From NCBI RefSeq assembly GCF_964204865.1, contig NC_135260.1, positions 1,860,001 to 1,924,000 on the forward strand: a stretch of 64,000 nucleotides of DNA, written 5' to 3'. Positions within the stretch are counted from its first letter, which is position 1; every line of letters begins with the position of its first letter. The notes below the pieces were generated by a model that saw only the letters and a list, made by a program, of their open reading frames with translations, had not been told where the DNA came from and searched no databases. The DNA comes from Styela clava. Lineage: Eukaryota; Chordata; Ascidiacea; Stolidobranchia; Styelidae. The translations under genes and the position numbers were made by a program. Shown here in pieces: positions 25,401 to 34,706 of this stretch.

Positions 25401-27826
25401 ATCAGTTTCATGAATTCAAGGATGTGGTTATTCCCAGGCTAAATCAAGAAGTTGGCTTGCTGATAGGAAAAGATAATTTTGCCCTACATAAGCCATTGGA
25501 AATTGTACACGGGCCAGATGAATATTTTGCTGTGAGATGCCCTGCTGGATGGATGATTAGTTGTCCTCCCAAAACTAAGAAAGTTGAAAGATCAAATTCT
25601 AATTTTTTCGCCAAATCTAGTGTGCACCCACTCTGTAAAATGTGCACTGAAGTGGTCGATTCGATACAAAACGAAAAACCAGAATTTTCCCCTAATCAAG
25701 AAATTTTCATGGAAAGAGTGAACAAGTCTATTCATTTGACAACGGATGGACATTATGAAATTGATCTTCCATTTAAAAATCCTAATGTGATTTTGCCAAA
25801 AAACAAAAGTCATGCAGAACAAAGATTAGAATATCTCAGAAGACGATTTTTAAAAGAACCGGATTTCTACAATGAATACAAAAGTTTTGTAAAAGATATG
25901 ATTGATAATGGTTATGCAGAGGAGGTCCATAATTCAGGGGAATGTGATGGTAAAACTTGGTATCTTAGTCACCACGGAGTGCGCCACCCAGAAAAGAAAA
26001 GCCTTCGTGTTGTATTTGATTGTTCAGCTAAATTTTCTGAACTGTGTTTGAATGACGTTCTGTTACAGGGGCCAGACCTTGCAAATAATTTGGTTGGTGT
26101 TCTGGCTCGTTTTCGAAAACAATCCGTTGCAATTCAAGGAGACATCCGAGCAATGTTTCACCAAGTGAAAGTTTCCGAACCTCATAGAGATTTTTTGAGA
26201 TTTCTCTGGTGGCGCAATGGCGATGTCTCACAACCTGTGGCCTGCTTTAGAATGACTTCATTTCATTTTGGTACAATCTGCTCACCCAGCTGTGGCAATT
26301 TTGCCTTGAAAAGGACTGCTGAAGATAATAAAGAAGATTTTAGTGAAAGCACTGTGAATGCTGTTTATGATGCTTTCTACGTTGATGATTTTTTGGATTC
26401 AAAAACCAATGCTGAGGAAGCTATAGATCATGTCAAGAATGTAAGAAATTTAGTATCCAAAGGTGGATTTGAAATAACAAAATGGGTCAGTAATGATCGA
26501 GCTGTTTTGCTGTCAATTCCGGAAGAGCATCGTGCGAAAGATGTCAAAGGATTGGATCTCTCAGTGGATGACCTGCCAGTGGAAAAGGCGCTTGGCATGA
26601 TTTGGGATGTAGAACGAGATACTTTGTGCTTTCGTGTCAAACATAAGGATAAACCTGCTACAAAAAGAGGATTGTTGTCAACTATTAATTCTATTTTTGA
26701 TCCTCTTGGTTTCGGTCAGCCAGTTATTCAACCTATGAAAGTTTTGATCCAAGATTTATGTAGGAAGAAATTTGATTTGGACGATCCTATTCCACCAGAA
26801 TTGAAGAAAGAATGGTCAAAATGGCTTTCTGATTTACCAAAATTAAAGAATTTCAATGTACCGAGATGCTATACGCCAAAAGATTTTGGTAAAATAATCA
26901 ATATACAACTTCATCATTTTTCAGATGCATCTGAAAAGTCATATGGTGCTGTGTCTTACATTAGAATTACAAATACGTATGAACAAGTTCATTGTGCTAT
27001 TATAAGTGGAAAAACCAGACTTGTCCCTTTAAATGGTTCAACAATACCGCGACTCGAACTTTGTGCAGCAACAATTTCTGCTAAAAATGATGCATTTCTA
27101 AAAAAGGAACTCAAACTTCCAATTTCGGCTTCTTATTTTTGGACCGACAGTACAACTGTTCTTCGATACCTGGCAAATACAGATAAAGTATTTAAAACTT
27201 TTGTGGCCAATAGAGTAAACTTGATAAAGGAAACTTCTGAAATTGAACAATGGCGTTATGTGCCTTCACAACTGAACCCAGCAGATGTTGCCTCAAGAGG
27301 GCTCTCAGTTGATGCGTTTTTGAATTGCCAACACTGGAAATCTGGTCCTGATTTTTTGTGGCAAGCTGCTGAGGAATGGCCTTTACAGCCCGACTTTATG
27401 AACGATTGCTCTACGGATAATCTTGAGGTGAAAAAAGAATCGATACAATGTTTCTCAAATACAGCATGTGAAAAATCGGTTCTGGATCGTATAATTTCAA
27501 AATATTCAGACTGGTTTCGTCTGAAGAAATCTTTTGCCTGGATATTACGAGGTAAAAATATGTTGTTTTCAAAACTTAATGCAAATGAATTGCCTTCTAA
27601 CCTGTCTAATGCAAATCGCATTCAACCACTTTCTGTTACTGAGCTACAAAATGCGGAATTGGAGATAATCAAATATGAACAATCAAAATATTTCTGCGAA
27701 GAAATACGTTTGCTGTCAAATAATCAAGAAATTCCAAAATCAAGCACTTTGATTTCGCTGCGTCCTTTCTTGAAAAATGATATTCTTCGTGTTGGAGGTA
27801 GAATCAAAGATGCTCCAATTAGTTAA
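22430..27826 (+). CDS. BEL/Pao gag-pol polyprotein, part 1 (gag, protease, RT, RNase H)
   Basis: Starts at an ATG 75 bp after the 5' LTR and runs 1,798 codons to an in-frame TAA. Residues ~170-290 are a highly charged coiled coil. A gag-like DUF1759 region starts near residue 555 (PPVFSGDPGEYHDF). Two zinc knuckles follow at ~771 (CFKCSGTHFLNQC) and ~805 (CFSCLQKGHWSRQC). The aspartic protease has DTGSTCSF near 909. RT has VVFDCS near 1192, GDIRAMFHQV near 1237 and the catalytic YVDD near 1316. RNase H has FSDAS near 1498, WTDST near 1571 and NPADVASRG near 1616. The product would form retrotransposon particles and copy RNA into DNA. The stop removes integrase from this frame and looks like a point mutation, though readthrough cannot be excluded. 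Confidence 0.93.
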   Translation: MAESNPVQYTEEDVQSLQNAQEMVLEQESDDLEPSQVPIKLSSQMKEPTVDREVVAAEKILSPVGSGSGSIHDLFRRSSDVDSVSQIENETNKPGKSVASFNAEDKQMNVHKMTTRAKSKYSAQSRDSVSQKSKVFSVGGSLRSRSIRTASSVMSRVSTYSDSQIQDIYKARKLNLQKKIELEKIQLQDSISQEEADWSEKVRMENEEIRRKRQIEEEKLIRENEEIKQKRHIEEEKLRRDRQILEEKIRMEEQELRRKRQIEKESFQKRKERELNELKRRDQRTQLELDADFTEAMAERGLPYDLPAISDTNVNKLLLGTCTNVSNSNEIQNVSPPEIRSDSPATIGNNIQSTVPSETMLTTANQPSYTLGDVSLSVPSIGVDQGMSVYSSSPGFEICCPHTTSVLGVNECMVVTSTASHNANNSITIPKQINSAVNPVNVLANQIQPIRMSSYAACPTCTASSSYFAASTTSNNAPTSNCMTYSCTDFASNFSSNTGTIPIYNMSQAANGDINRLTMPIINEEATQINIPQPSQVPIQSTPQVIYVPQQANLPPTEPPVFSGDPGEYHDFIDIFDTVIAAKVQNAKQRFVYLLQYTRGTARALVKGCQHKGSACYDEALKLLAETYGHKLQIEQACLNSIIEGPQLRTNDLEALTMFAAELIACENTLKGIKNKGLSLMIIDKISWRMPSVWRPGWRTLVDDTLHVKEEDLSLAHLVSYVRKKTRELSNLSNPETNNVQKPREIANKPMKQHKSYFTTTVSAADKPIPKCFKCSGTHFLNQCQEFRNMKHADRERFVRDLKLCFSCLQKGHWSRQCRRENPCRVPNCKRKHTTLLHPPDNVNADDQSEHHKPADDASVSKNTNENKEENKFSAFVNSASEARVLLNVIPVKVRVKGQNDVVLTNAFFDTGSTCSFISEALMQRLNATGHETNLNIRTISNVTEQKKSSVINDIELPHFDESDFIALGQLFSNKCIDIDVSNIPTQKDVDQFHEFKDVVIPRLNQEVGLLIGKDNFALHKPLEIVHGPDEYFAVRCPAGWMISCPPKTKKVERSNSNFFAKSSVHPLCKMCTEVVDSIQNEKPEFSPNQEIFMERVNKSIHLTTDGHYEIDLPFKNPNVILPKNKSHAEQRLEYLRRRFLKEPDFYNEYKSFVKDMIDNGYAEEVHNSGECDGKTWYLSHHGVRHPEKKSLRVVFDCSAKFSELCLNDVLLQGPDLANNLVGVLARFRKQSVAIQGDIRAMFHQVKVSEPHRDFLRFLWWRNGDVSQPVACFRMTSFHFGTICSPSCGNFALKRTAEDNKEDFSESTVNAVYDAFYVDDFLDSKTNAEEAIDHVKNVRNLVSKGGFEITKWVSNDRAVLLSIPEEHRAKDVKGLDLSVDDLPVEKALGMIWDVERDTLCFRVKHKDKPATKRGLLSTINSIFDPLGFGQPVIQPMKVLIQDLCRKKFDLDDPIPPELKKEWSKWLSDLPKLKNFNVPRCYTPKDFGKIINIQLHHFSDASEKSYGAVSYIRITNTYEQVHCAIISGKTRLVPLNGSTIPRLELCAATISAKNDAFLKKELKLPISASYFWTDSTTVLRYLANTDKVFKTFVANRVNLIKETSEIEQWRYVPSQLNPADVASRGLSVDAFLNCQHWKSGPDFLWQAAEEWPLQPDFMNDCSTDNLEVKKESIQCFSNTACEKSVLDRIISKYSDWFRLKKSFAWILRGKNMLFSKLNANELPSNLSNANRIQPLSVTELQNAELEIIKYEQSKYFCEEIRLLSNNQEIPKSSTLISLRPFLKNDILRVGGRIKDAPIS

Positions 27827-27877
27827 GATGCTAAGCATCCAATTGTTATACCAAAAGAAAGTCTTATTGCATCCCTG

Positions 27878-28981
27878 ATGGTTGAATATATTCATAGGAC
27901 AACTGGACACAATGGAAGAGAATATGTTCTTGCAGAAATCAGGCAGAACTATTGGATTGTAAAGGGGACTTCATTAGTGAGGAAAATTATCAACAATTGT
28001 GTCTTGTGCAGAAGAAAGCAGCGTAAACCCGAATATCAAGAAATGTCGGATTTGCCTGTTGATAGAGTAACTCCTGACAAACCACCATTTTCATATGTGA
28101 CTTTGGACTGTTTTGGGCCTTTCTTCATTCGTCAAGGAAGAAGTGATGTTAAGCGATATGGGGTTCTTTTCACATGTCTAACTACCCGTGCAGTACATGT
28201 GGAAATAGCTCAAAATTTGGACATGAACTCATTTATAATGGCTTTAAGGAGATTTGTTTCTCGTAGAGGTCAAGTGTTGGAAATTCGAAGTGACAATGGT
28301 TCAAATTTTGTGGCCGCTGAACATGAACTTCGTCAAGCAATAAAATGTTGGAATCAGAAGCAAGTTCATGATTATCTGCTTCAGAAAAATATAAAATGGA
28401 TATTTCAAACACCTTCCGCTTCACATCATGGTGGTGTTTTTGAAAGACAAATTCGGACTGTCAGAAAGGTATTTAATTCAATTTGTCGGGAACAAACTTT
28501 AAGCGACGAGGCTCTATCCACTTTAATGTGTGAATGTGAATCTATTATAAATGGACGTCCAATTACAACAGTTTCAAGTGATGTAAATGACTTGACACCA
28601 CTGTCTCCAAATTCATTATTGTTATTAAAACAAGAACCTGTTCTTCCACCAGGTTTGTTTGAACAAAAGGATGTGTATTCGAGGAAACGCTGGAAACAGG
28701 TCCAGTATTTGGCAGATATTTTCTGGCAAAGATGGAGAAAAGAATATCTACCTCTTTTACAACAAAGAAAAAAGTGGAACAAACCTCAACGTAATATGTG
28801 TGTGAACGATATCGTTCTCATTGTGGATCATAACTTGCCACGAAATACCTGGCTGTTGGGTAGAGTTATCAAGACTTTTCCTGGCAAGGAGGGCCTTGTT
28901 CGATCTGTTAGTGTTCAGACCCAATATTCTGTTCTTCAAAGACCTGTTACAAAGCTTATTTTATTGCATGCTTGTAATTAA
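27878..28981 (+). CDS. BEL/Pao polyprotein, part 2 (integrase and DUF5641 C-terminus)
   Basis: This 367-codon frame is in the same phase as part 1, separated only by the TAA near 27824-27826. The ATG at 27878 is internal to the domain, so this is probably not a natural start. An H-H-C-C zinc-binding domain occupies residues ~5-44 (HRTTGHNGRE to CVLCRR). The integrase core shows the acidic triad: D in LDCFGPF (~77), D in SDNGSNF (~139) and E in GGVFER about 50 residues later. The C-terminus (~270-360, including WLLGRV) matches DUF5641, typical of BEL/Pao. Integrase would insert the cDNA into the genome. The catalytic residues are all present, so the only visible lesion is the upstream stop. 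Confidence 0.92.
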   Translation: MVEYIHRTTGHNGREYVLAEIRQNYWIVKGTSLVRKIINNCVLCRRKQRKPEYQEMSDLPVDRVTPDKPPFSYVTLDCFGPFFIRQGRSDVKRYGVLFTCLTTRAVHVEIAQNLDMNSFIMALRRFVSRRGQVLEIRSDNGSNFVAAEHELRQAIKCWNQKQVHDYLLQKNIKWIFQTPSASHHGGVFERQIRTVRKVFNSICREQTLSDEALSTLMCECESIINGRPITTVSSDVNDLTPLSPNSLLLLKQEPVLPPGLFEQKDVYSRKRWKQVQYLADIFWQRWRKEYLPLLQQRKKWNKPQRNMCVNDIVLIVDHNLPRNTWLLGRVIKTFPGKEGLVRSVSVQTQYSVLQRPVTKLILLHACN

Positions 28982-29109
28982 CAAGTTAGCTCTTGCATGA
29001 AATTTCTTTTGCATGACACAATTTCGTTATATTTTGTGTGTTTGTTATTTGTTTGAATGTGTGTGTGGAAATCTGTAAATTGGTGTATGTGGACACAAAT
29101 TTTCAATTT

Positions 29110-29123
29110 CCAAGGGGCCAGGG
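29110..29123 (+). other. Polypurine tract of the BEL/Pao element
   Basis: A purine-rich run (AAGGGGCCAGGG with flanking bases) ends exactly at the 3' LTR, where the plus-strand primer is expected. The stretch 28982-29109 before it is 3' untranslated sequence with no ORF. Confidence 0.6.
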
Positions 29124-30053
29124 TGTTACCGCCAATATCTTGAAGTAAAATCATTTTTCCCGCAAGTTGGCGCCATGGACCAGCTTATCGAATGCTTGGT
29201 TATTGCACCACAATGATTTTGTGGAAGTGACGTCAGGGGACCGCGCGCGCTGCAGGATCCTGGAAGTTTCTGGCTGATGGCTGTTTTGACGTCGGCCTGA
29301 GAGTGTTATTTTAGGGTTTATAATTGATTAATTAGTGAACGACTTAGGCTTGTAGTGTTAGTAAAATGTACTGTATTTATTTGTACTGCTAATAATAGTG
29401 TATTATTGATATTCCTCACAGTTTTCATTGTAATATTGCTAAGTAATTCAGTCAAGTTATTGTGATTTAATGTTCAAGTTACTGCTTGACGACCCTTGAG
29501 GACACAACGTCAAGTAAGTTTATACATATAGTTTTGTATTCTAAGTTTTACATGGTTTGTATTTGTTTTCCTGTCAGGCCTTGAAAGTGCCGGCAGAGGT
29601 AATTTGTGTGTTTATTTATTATAACCGTTAGTGATGCCATATTTGGTCATTAGGTAATTGTGTGACGTAACAACGATATTTAGGGTTTGTTTACAATAGT
29701 ATAGGCCTACTGATACGTTACTGCCCCGATCTTGTTATTATTTGTGTATTTATTATTTTTATGTTATTTCAGAAAACCGTACTTCTTTGTATTGTGCATC
29801 TGTTCGTACTGAAGTATTGTTATTCGTACTGTGTATCTGTTCATACTGCAGTACTGCATCTGTTCGTATTGTTTTACACTGTTTGCAACACATCACAAGA
29901 AAATAAAACATCTTATGCTGATACAGTGATAGTACGCTTCTTTTTGGGAGTGCAACCTGGTCGTCGAGAGAATTGGTATTGGCCATCCGTACACCCTATG
30001 TGGGCAGAGTCCGCGCTCCACAATTAAGATTTAATCAAGGCTCTGCGCCAACA
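29124..30053 (+). repeat. BEL/Pao 3' LTR (930 bp)
   Basis: Full-length partner of the 5' LTR, with the CRE-like TGACGTCA at 29228-29235. It is preceded directly by a purine-rich tract and followed by the second CCTGT. Confidence 0.95.
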
Positions 30054-30055
30054 CC

Positions 30056-30425
30056 TGTAACGTAGCGGGGTTTTTAGGCGATGGCGTTCGACGGTGATAT
30101 ACTGTGTAGAAAAGACCGTCTACTTCCTCGCTAAACGACAGCTTAATTGACTTTTAAATACTGGCAAATACTCGGCTATTCTGTTGCCCCAGTCCACAGG
30201 TTCACACGATAAACAGTCAAGAAATATTCACGGTGCACTTTTGTATTCAACGCTAGGATACGATACCCAGCCATCAAGGTCAGAGAACAGAAAAGAACAG
30301 TGTGTCCGATGCAACAGACACGACGCAAAAAGGACAAGTAATCAAAAACACGTGGCAACACAACAAATGCGCAACGCATAAGCGCCACACAGTGGAATGA
30401 ACGTAAGACTACGTATTACGTTACA
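30056..30425 (-). repeat. Gypsy 3' LTR (370 bp)
   Basis: Matches 41088-41457 with about two differences. Its first three bases on the + strand (TGT) were duplicated by the BEL insertion and also occur at 21423-21425. Confidence 0.95.
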
Positions 30426-30437
30426 CCTCCCTTCTTT
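30426..30437 (-). other. Gypsy polypurine tract
   Basis: On the - strand AAAGAAGGGAGG abuts the 3' LTR, the expected position for second-strand priming. The 3' untranslated stretch 30438-30758 between it and the pol stop is AT-rich, with no other feature seen. Confidence 0.7.
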
Positions 30438-30758
30438 ACAAAAAAAAGAAATTTACGTAGTCAATTTCTTTCACACCTAATATGGGTGCAAGTAAATCCA
30501 ACGTGAAGGAATTAAAATATATCTATACATCATCTGATTAGGATGAGGGCGTTATTACTTGAACTTGGGACAATGCAATAGTTGAAATCAAATATTGAAA
30601 CACATTAGCAATGAAATGCGATAATTACAAAATTCACACAGTAGATAACGATTACATTGAAAATACAACAGCAATGTAATAATGTGAACTAAATGTGAGA
30701 ATACAATTACAATAAATTCACACTCATAAAAATATGAAAATACTGAAATAAAATAAAA

Positions 30759-33700
30759 CTAATACAATTCAAAATTATCAAATCTGGTAGGTAATTTTGA
30801 AACACGAGTTTTTGAAACATAGGGTTTGATTTGTGAAGTACTTGGAATATCGGGTACACCACGACAAACCAAAGATAAATCAGAATGCAAAGTTTTCGGC
30901 GGGGTATGATTACAAATCCACTCCGATACAAATAAAGGTGTTATCGTACTAGCTTTTTGGTCGGGAATTGCTACACAACGTAAAAATCTACTAAAGTTGT
31001 CAATCATAGATAAAATATACTTATTGCCGGAATTGCTCTTTGATATTGTGATAACATCACAACTTATCCGCTCGTTAATGCCACTCAAAACTGTTGGAAC
31101 CAGATGTGCTTTACGAGCAGGAACTGGATTTTTCCTAGACTGACAGTTCAAACAAGATTTAACAAAATCATTTACGTCATCATACAATGAATGCCAATAA
31201 TGAAATTGCATTGCTCTTAAACGAGTCTTTCTAATACCAAAATGTCCTGAAGTACTTTTGTCATGAACATGATGAAGTACTAAGGGTATCATAACTTTGG
31301 GAACCACGATTCTATAAGAATCTTTTCCAAGGGCTGAATCTCCAAAACGTCTATACAATACGTCATCAATGATTTTCAAATCATCAAATTTTGACCATAA
31401 GGTTTTCAAATCTGGGGAAAAATTCTCAATCTCATCTATTTCAGGTCTTAATTTATTTTCCATCCAGCACAATACAACAGAAATGTCTGGATCTGCCTGT
31501 TGGTGTCTCATTATATAATGATTATCAAGAACACAATTATCTGCAACTGAAACTTCATAAATTTCAGTTTGGGGAATTCTAGACAAGGCATCGGCATTGC
31601 CATGCAATCTACCAGGTCTAACAATTACATCAAAATTATATTCGGCAAGAATATCTCGCCACCTACAAAACAATCTACAGGAACCTTTAAAAGATTTTAA
31701 CCATTGTAATGAGGCATGATCTGTACGTATAGTAAATTTCTTTCCAAGCAAGTAAGTTCGAAAATGTTGGACAAAGTACACAATAGCATACAGTTCTTGC
31801 TTGGTTGTGGAATAATTTCTCTGGGCTTTATTAAGAGCCAGACTACCATACGCAATGATGCGCAATTCGCCATTTTGATTTTGACTTAAAACGGCTCCAA
31901 TAGCTGTAATCGAAGCATCACAATCTAAAACATACGTATCCTCCATTTTATCTGAAGGAAAGGCTAAAATGGGCAGGGAAGTAAATTTTTCTTTTAACAA
32001 ATGAAATGCTTCATCAGCTTCTGAAGACCATACGAAAGTCTGTAAATTCTTATAAGTTAGTTTGTACAATACATCAGCAATGTGTGAAAATGATTTAACA
32101 AAACGCTTATAATACGTCAAAAATCCTAAAAATGATTTCAATTCAGTAACATTCTTTGGCACAGGCCAATTTTTTACAGCAGTGATTTTCTCAGGGTCTG
32201 AAGAAACACCTACACTACTTACAACATGACCAAGAAATTTTACTTTACTACACAAAAACTTCGATTTGCCGACATTGAGTTTCAATCTCGCGGAACGAAT
32301 CCGCTCAAAAACACGGCAAATTCTGGACTCCAATTCAGTCAAATTTGAAGCATACACAACTAGGTCATCTAAGTAGCAAACACAAATTTTATATTCCAAT
32401 CCTTTCAACATACGTCTCATTAGTTTAACAAAAACAGCAGGGGCAGAAGTTAAACCAAATGGAAGTACATTAAATAGGTACTGTGAAGTAGATGTAACAA
32501 AACTTGTTTTATATTTGTCCTTCTCTGCAATAGGAATTTGGTAATAGCCAGAAGTAAAATCTAGACAACAAAAATATTTAGCACCACCTAGGGCATCTAA
32601 AACATCGTCAATTCTAGATAAGGGTGTATTCTGTTTTACTGTAATGTCATTCGAAAATCTATAATCACAACATATTCTAAGGGAACCATTCTTCTTCCTT
32701 ACGGGTACAATAGGACAAGGAAATGGACTTTCACACTCTTGAATTATACCATTATCTAGCAATTCTTGTATTTGCCTTTTAATTTCACCTCTAAATGCAT
32801 GTGGCTCACGCCTTGGAGGTAAACGAATCGGTCCCCCGACCGTTGGAATTTCATGTTCGCATAAATTTGTTCTACCCAGATCCCATGGACTAGAAGACAT
32901 GATATCTAAATTATGTTCAAGAAAAGTATACCATTCCTCCTTCTCCTTAGGAGTTAATTTCACATCATCAAAAGATACTTTTGAACGAAAATCTGAAAAC
33001 TTTTCTTTTAAACTGCTTATCTCAGGGGGATTCTTTTTCGTGCTCTCGGTCACGTTAATATTGCAACAAGAGTGACCCGCATTGTGTTCAACAAGAATCC
33101 AGTCATTGGGCGAAGCATTAAAAGCATCACCCGAACCTACTACAGGTGTAAATTCACCAAGTAATTGATTTATATTTACTTTCAATGAGAACGGTCCTGG
33201 GTTCATAATACGAACCGGTATTTGGGCATCAATAGAATAAGAAACAAAGTTTGAAACAAGGGCCGACTCTTTTTGCTGCAAGGGAAGTCTATTTTCAAAA
33301 TAACCAAAAATACGGGTCGGCACAATACCACTTGACTCATCAGAAGACACAGATTGCAAATTAGTCTCGATAATATTATTGGTGCTTATATCTGTGTCAT
33401 TATAATCATCACCCATCAGACTTCCCATTAGGACGACAGTTTCAGATGGTCGGATTACGACTTCATCTATTGACGACACTTTGTAAGTGCGTCTTGGATA
33501 TGGGGTAGGTTCACATGTAAAATAAACGCAGCTATGCCCAATCTTAAGACTACAGTCATTGTAATCTAGAATGCAGGAATACTTATTAAGGAAGTCGTTT
33601 CCTAACAGTATCTTATCGACATTACCCCTAATGTCTCCTGTTACAAAAAACATGTGATAGTCGTCTATACTTCCAATACGAATACGTATTTTTGTTCTAC

Positions 33701-34079
33701 CTTTAATATTAATAGGTTCTCCCCTATAACATTCAAATCTCTGTGTGACGGATTCTATGTCCTGATTTTTGCTAGCTCTTTCCCACAGAGTAGATGAAAT
33801 GAAAGAGGCACCAGCACCACTATCTATGATAGTATTTGCATGCAAATTATCGCCGATCAAAATGTCGGTGTAAACGGGAGTACGCAGTTCCCTGTGCTGG
33901 TTAGTAACATTGGAAAGGGTGTTCGAGACTTTCTTAGCATATTCTTCATATGCTTTAGTTGTCAAGGGTTTTTCAGTTTCATTTACAGGCCGTTCATTTG
34001 ATTCGGGATTTACCTTGGAATCTATTTCTCGGGTTGGTGACTGGCCTCGTTCCCCAACCCTTCCGTGTTTAACACTGTG
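30759..34079 (-). CDS. Gypsy pol (protease, RT, RNase H, truncated integrase)
   Basis: Open from 34079 in the -1 phase relative to the end of gag; it has no good ATG, as expected if it is made by frameshifting. Residue numbers count from the TTG at 33965. The protease motif DSGAGAS is at 48-54. RT has LPPRREPHAFRGE, LDFTSGYYQI, LPFGLTSAP and the catalytic YLDD near 531. RNase H starts with LDCDAS near 680 and has RTDHASLQW near 750. The H-H-C-C zinc domain is at ~898-942 (GHFGIRKTR, CLNC). The integrase core keeps its first two aspartates (ISCD near 970, LHSD near 1031), then runs straight into an unrelated tail of about 38 residues. The third catalytic residue and the C-terminal domain are missing, so the integrase is inactive. 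Confidence 0.9.
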   Translation of the reverse strand, partial: HSVKHGRVGERGQSPTREIDSKVNPESNERPVNETEKPLTTKAYEEYAKKVSNTLSNVTNQHRELRTPVYTDILIGDNLHANTIIDSGAGASFISSTLWERASKNQDIESVTQRFECYRGEPINIKGRTKIRIRIGSIDDYHMFFVTGDIRGNVDKILLGNDFLNKYSCILDYNDCSLKIGHSCVYFTCEPTPYPRRTYKVSSIDEVVIRPSETVVLMGSLMGDDYNDTDISTNNIIETNLQSVSSDESSGIVPTRIFGYFENRLPLQQKESALVSNFVSYSIDAQIPVRIMNPGPFSLKVNINQLLGEFTPVVGSGDAFNASPNDWILVEHNAGHSCCNINVTESTKKNPPEISSLKEKFSDFRSKVSFDDVKLTPKEKEEWYTFLEHNLDIMSSSPWDLGRTNLCEHEIPTVGGPIRLPPRREPHAFRGEIKRQIQELLDNGIIQECESPFPCPIVPVRKKNGSLRICCDYRFSNDITVKQNTPLSRIDDVLDALGGAKYFCCLDFTSGYYQIPIAEKDKYKTSFVTSTSQYLFNVLPFGLTSAPAVFVKLMRRMLKGLEYKICVCYLDDLVVYASNLTELESRICRVFERIRSARLKLNVGKSKFLCSKVKFLGHVVSSVGVSSDPEKITAVKNWPVPKNVTELKSFLGFLTYYKRFVKSFSHIADVLYKLTYKNLQTFVWSSEADEAFHLLKEKFTSLPILAFPSDKMEDTYVLDCDASITAIGAVLSQNQNGELRIIAYGSLALNKAQRNYSTTKQELYAIVYFVQHFRTYLLGKKFTIRTDHASLQWLKSFKGSCRLFCRWRDILAEYNFDVIVRPGRLHGNADALSRIPQTEIYEVSVADNCVLDNHYIMRHQQADPDISVVLCWMENKLRPEIDEIENFSPDLKTLWSKFDDLKIIDDVLYRRFGDSALGKDSYRIVVPKVMIPLVLHHVHDKSTSGHFGIRKTRLRAMQFHYWHSLYDDVNDFVKSCLNCQSRKNPVPARKAHLVPTVLSGINERISCDVITISKSNSGNKYILSMIDNFSRFLRCVAIPDQKASTITPLFVSEWICNHTPPKTLHSDLSLVCRGVPDIPSTSQIKPYVSKTRVSKLPTRFDNFELY

Positions 34080-34701
34080 TTAACATCGTATTTGAACTGT
34101 TTATCATCCTTAATCTTTATATTCTTATATCTACGTAACACTTTCTGTAAAGCAAAACAATTCTCCTCTATGTGGTTAGTCTTTCTACAATAACTACAAC
34201 CATCGCGATTTCGAGGTTCTTGTGTGCCGGAGAAACCTCCACGGCCACCCCGACCTCTGTTACATGATCCACGGCCTCGGCGGTCAGTTTGTTTACCGCG
34301 ATAGTTTTGGCGTCTGGAATCGCCACTACCGCTATATCTTTGCTTTGCGAGTTTTGTGAATCATTAGGATCCACATAATTATATGCAAACTGTTTCGTAT
34401 TAGCAGCCCTCTCCATTAGACATTTAACATAAACACGAAAAGAGGTATTCATAGGTCCAACCATATCTAAAAATTCTTTAGCTCTTTTATTTCTAAGGCC
34501 ATACTTAAATTGTTGGCACAGTATATCTTCTGTAGTTGGTGTTTTACCATATGCCAAATAACCCAAATGTTCGAGATCCTGAGCATACGCATTATAGCTT
34601 TCGCCAACCTGCTGTATGCGATCTCTAAATTTCTGGTGGGGACTAGTTTCACCAGCGGTACCAGAAAACTTTACCAAATATTGTAAAATAGCATCAGAAT
34701 T
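34022..34701 (-). pseudogene. Gypsy gag, 3' part with zinc knuckle, frameshifted
   Basis: The capsid C-terminal region continues from the other side of the LINE in phase (FRDRIQQVGESYNAYAQDLE, a retroviral-like capsid pattern). Near 34345 the coding phase changes by one base. The initial frame runs on to a stop at 34168. The other frame carries an Arg/Gly-rich stretch and a CCHC zinc knuckle, C-X2-C-X4-H-X4-C, at about 34157-34198, then stops at 34022. A one-base loss is the simplest explanation. The end overlaps pol by 58 nt. Confidence 0.8.
34067..34073 (-). promoter_or_regulatory. Candidate -1 ribosomal frameshift site, gag-pol
   Basis: On the - strand the heptamer GTTAAAC is read in the gag frame as G TTA AAC, the correct phase for simultaneous -1 slippage. 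It lies just after the pol frame opens at 34079 and before the gag stop at 34022. GUUAAAC is a known slippery heptamer in nidoviruses. No downstream pseudoknot was checked. Confidence 0.5.
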
Positions 34702-34706
34702 AATAG

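Larger units (their letters stand above)
21426..30053 (+). mobile_element. BEL/Pao LTR retrotransposon, nearly intact
   Basis: The 8,628-bp element has two 930-bp LTRs and a 5-bp target duplication, CCTGT, at 21421-21425 and 30054-30058. One long reading frame encodes gag, protease, RT, RNase H and integrase in the BEL/Pao order, with one internal stop. No env-like ORF is visible. It inserted across the boundary between 5S spacer and gypsy LTR: the CC of the duplication is rDNA and the TGT is the first three bases of the gypsy LTR. This makes it younger than the gypsy element. Confidence 0.96.

Noticed and set aside
28982-29123. Possible env gene in the BEL or gypsy element
   Set aside because: There is no room or ORF between pol and the 3' LTR in either element, and no signal peptide or membrane segment.
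30176-30388. ORFs on both strands inside the gypsy LTRs
   Set aside because: LTR sequence duplicated at 41208-41420; low-complexity translation with no domain.
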